From assembly GCA_944331725.1 (NCBI GenBank), contig CALVJE010000055.1, positions 1-7,436 on the forward strand: a DNA stretch of 7,436 nt, given 5' to 3'. Source of the stretch: an uncultured Bacilli bacterium (GTDB lineage: Bacteria; Bacillota_I; Bacilli_A; RF39; UBA660). Both the position numbers and the translations under genes were made by a program. The stretch's first letter is position 1. Every line of letters begins with the position of its first letter. A model generated the notes under the pieces. That model saw nothing but the letters and a program-made list of their open reading frames with translations, did not search any database and was not told where the DNA came from. This document shows positions 5,776 through 7,436 of this stretch, one piece after another.

Positions 5776-7436
5776 TCTATTAGTAAAGAAGAGTTAAAAA
5801 AAGAAAAGAAGAAATTACAAGATGTTTTAGAGAGCTTAGATAAAGAGATTGAAGAATCTAGTAGTGATTTGTTTCTAAAAGAAGAAGAGCTTATTAATTT
5901 TAGAAAACTTAATTATGAAGATAAATCATCTTTTGATAGTGCTGAGTTTAATCAAATAATGACTGCAGATAGCTTAGAAGCTTTAAGAGTATTAAATAAA
6001 AGAAAATATTATAAGTCTTTAATTAATATTAAAGATAAACCTTATTTTGCATCTTTCCTTTATAAAGATAATGAAGGTAATACTTATGATATTTATATGG
6101 CTTTAACTTATTTAAAAGATGAAAACTATGATAATATTTTATATGACTGGCGTAGTCCTATTTGTAGTTTATTTTATGATTATGAAGTGGGTCCTTGTAA
6201 ATATAAAGTAGATGATTATATAAATGAAGGTAATCTTTTAAAGAAAAGACAATATATAATAGATAAGAGAAAACTTGTTAGTGTTTTTGATAATTCTTTA
6301 AATATAGATGATGAACTATTACAAAAAGTAATTGCAACTACTGATAATGAAAAGATGAAAAATATTGTTAATACTATTCAGGCAGAACAGAATAAGATAA
6401 TACGTAATTTAGATGATCATAATCTAATAGTACAAGGTATCGCTGGTTCTGGTAAAACATCAGTTGCCTTACATCGTATCGCATTCCTTTTATATCGTAT
6501 TAAAAACTTAAGTTCTAATAATGTTTTAATCTTTTCTCCTAATAAGATATTTTCAGAATATATTTCTAATGTCTTACCAGAGTTAGGTGAAGCGAATACA
6601 TTAGAGACAACTTTTAGTGATTATTTAAGTTATTTCTTAAAAGAATATAAAAATATAGAGAGTTTTCCTCATTTTATTAGTAAATATTATAAAGGGGATA
6701 AATATGATGTAGAGATTATTAAATATAAACAAAGTAAAGAAATTATAAGAGATTTAGATAATTATATTAATGAGTTTTTAAAGAAGTTTAAAGTTATTAA
6801 TGATATAGAACTTGATAAAATAAATGAAGTTAGTAAAGATGAGTTAAATTACTTAATTAAAGATAAATATAGTAGATTTCCTTTAGTTGAGAGAATTGAT
6901 GAAGCATCTAAGTATTTATCATTGAAGTATTATGGATCTTCTGGTAAGAGAAAGACTTCTATTAGAAAGTTAATTAAAGATAATATTAATGTGTCTTTAA
7001 ATATTAAAGATATTTATAAAGATTTCTTTAAGAGTAGTTATGCTAAATATAAATTAGAAATTAAAAATACTAAAGTAATAGATTATGATGATGCTTTACT
7101 TGTATCTTACTTAAAAGGTAAACTCTTTGGATTTCCTTATAATAATTATATTAAACAAGTAGTTATAGATGAAGCGCAAGATTATAATTATTTACAATAT
7201 GTGATTATTAAAGAGATGTTTAAGAAAGCTGGCTTTACAATACTAGGTGATGTTAATCAAAATATTAATCCTTATTATAAATATGAAACCCTTGAAGAGT
7301 TAAAAGAGATATTTAATGATAGTAATTATTTAGAGTTATTAAAGACTTATAGATCTACGAAAGAAATAATAGAATATACTAATAAGATATTAAATTTAGA
7401 TTATGTTAATGCAATTAAGAAGAGTAATAATAAAGA
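5773..7436 (+). CDS. helD: HelD-like RNA polymerase recycling ATPase (3' partial)
   Basis: First 554 codons of a superfamily 1 UvrD-like ATPase that runs off the window. The HelD family uses an N-terminal coiled coil and ATP hydrolysis to pull stalled or post-termination RNA polymerase off DNA and release bound nucleic acid. The N-terminal 60 residues include a charged predicted coiled coil (about 4-45). Next come the family-typical 'YDWRSPICSLFYDYEVG' (124-140), 'KKRQY' (157-161), 'DDELLQKV', and 'IVNTIQAEQNKIIR' just before the ATPase core. Helicase motifs are Walker A 'GIAGSGKTS' (222-230), 'VALHRIAFLLYR', motif II 'VVIDEAQD' (463-470), motif III 'LGDVNQNI' (491-498) and motif IV 'TYRST' (525-529). 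Motifs V and VI would lie beyond the window. The frame is open without interruption. The GTG start is set by the excellent AGGAGGG site. The gene has its own probable promoter. UvrD/PcrA is ruled out by the N-terminal HelD signatures. Confidence 0.93.
   Translation, partial: MSISKEELKKEKKKLQDVLESLDKEIEESSSDLFLKEEELINFRKLNYEDKSSFDSAEFNQIMTADSLEALRVLNKRKYYKSLINIKDKPYFASFLYKDNEGNTYDIYMALTYLKDENYDNILYDWRSPICSLFYDYEVGPCKYKVDDYINEGNLLKKRQYIIDKRKLVSVFDNSLNIDDELLQKVIATTDNEKMKNIVNTIQAEQNKIIRNLDDHNLIVQGIAGSGKTSVALHRIAFLLYRIKNLSSNNVLIFSPNKIFSEYISNVLPELGEANTLETTFSDYLSYFLKEYKNIESFPHFISKYYKGDKYDVEIIKYKQSKEIIRDLDNYINEFLKKFKVINDIELDKINEVSKDELNYLIKDKYSRFPLVERIDEASKYLSLKYYGSSGKRKTSIRKLIKDNINVSLNIKDIYKDFFKSSYAKYKLEIKNTKVIDYDDALLVSYLKGKLFGFPYNNYIKQVVIDEAQDYNYLQYVIIKEMFKKAGFTILGDVNQNINPYYKYETLEELKEIFNDSNYLELLKTYRSTKEIIEYTNKILNLDYVNAIKKSNNK

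Overview
The window is very AT-rich, coding-dense DNA from a low-GC bacterium, most likely a member of the Bacillota. The evidence is strong AGGAGG-type ribosome binding sites, TTGACA/TATAAT promoters, a BceRS-type two-component system with an intramembrane-sensing kinase, and a HelD-type RNA polymerase recycling ATPase. TGG is the tryptophan codon, and TGA ends the response regulator exactly where that family normally ends, so the standard bacterial code is assumed and a TGA=Trp mycoplasma is unlikely. An uncultured gut-type Bacilli lineage would fit, but the species cannot be fixed from this sequence.

Layout. 1-1247 (+): the 3' end of an OmpR-family response regulator, overlapping by 4 bases the complete gene of its partner, a BceS/GraS-like histidine kinase. 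1248-1357: an intergenic region of 110 bases with three copies of an 11-base motif in alternating orientation, including a perfect 22-base palindrome, directly against a consensus promoter. 1358-2578 (+): an AAA_14/DUF4143 ATPase. 2573-3517 (-): a UvsE-family UV damage endonuclease, convergent with the ATPase and sharing a TTATAA stop overlap with it. 3518-3602: a short divergent control region. 3603-4715 (+): a cytoplasmic SGNH-hydrolase-like protein. 4788-5630 (+): a 280-residue soluble protein that I do not recognise. 5773-7436 (+): the first 554 codons of a HelD-like superfamily 1 ATPase, cut by the window end.

How the genes relate. Only the response regulator and kinase form a clear functional unit, sensing envelope stress or peptide antibiotics; their usual ABC transporter is not in the window. 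UvsE (UV lesion incision) and HelD (release of stalled RNA polymerase) both deal with stress on DNA and transcription, but they are on opposite strands with separate control, so shared regulation is not shown. The SGNH-like and unknown proteins are adjacent, same-strand and have similar leaders, and may be co-expressed. No rRNA, tRNA, CRISPR array, insertion sequence or phage gene was seen, and no convincing intrinsic terminator was found. The least explained items are the 280-residue protein, the atypical SGNH protein beside it, and the palindrome-plus-promoter upstream of the DUF4143 ATPase.
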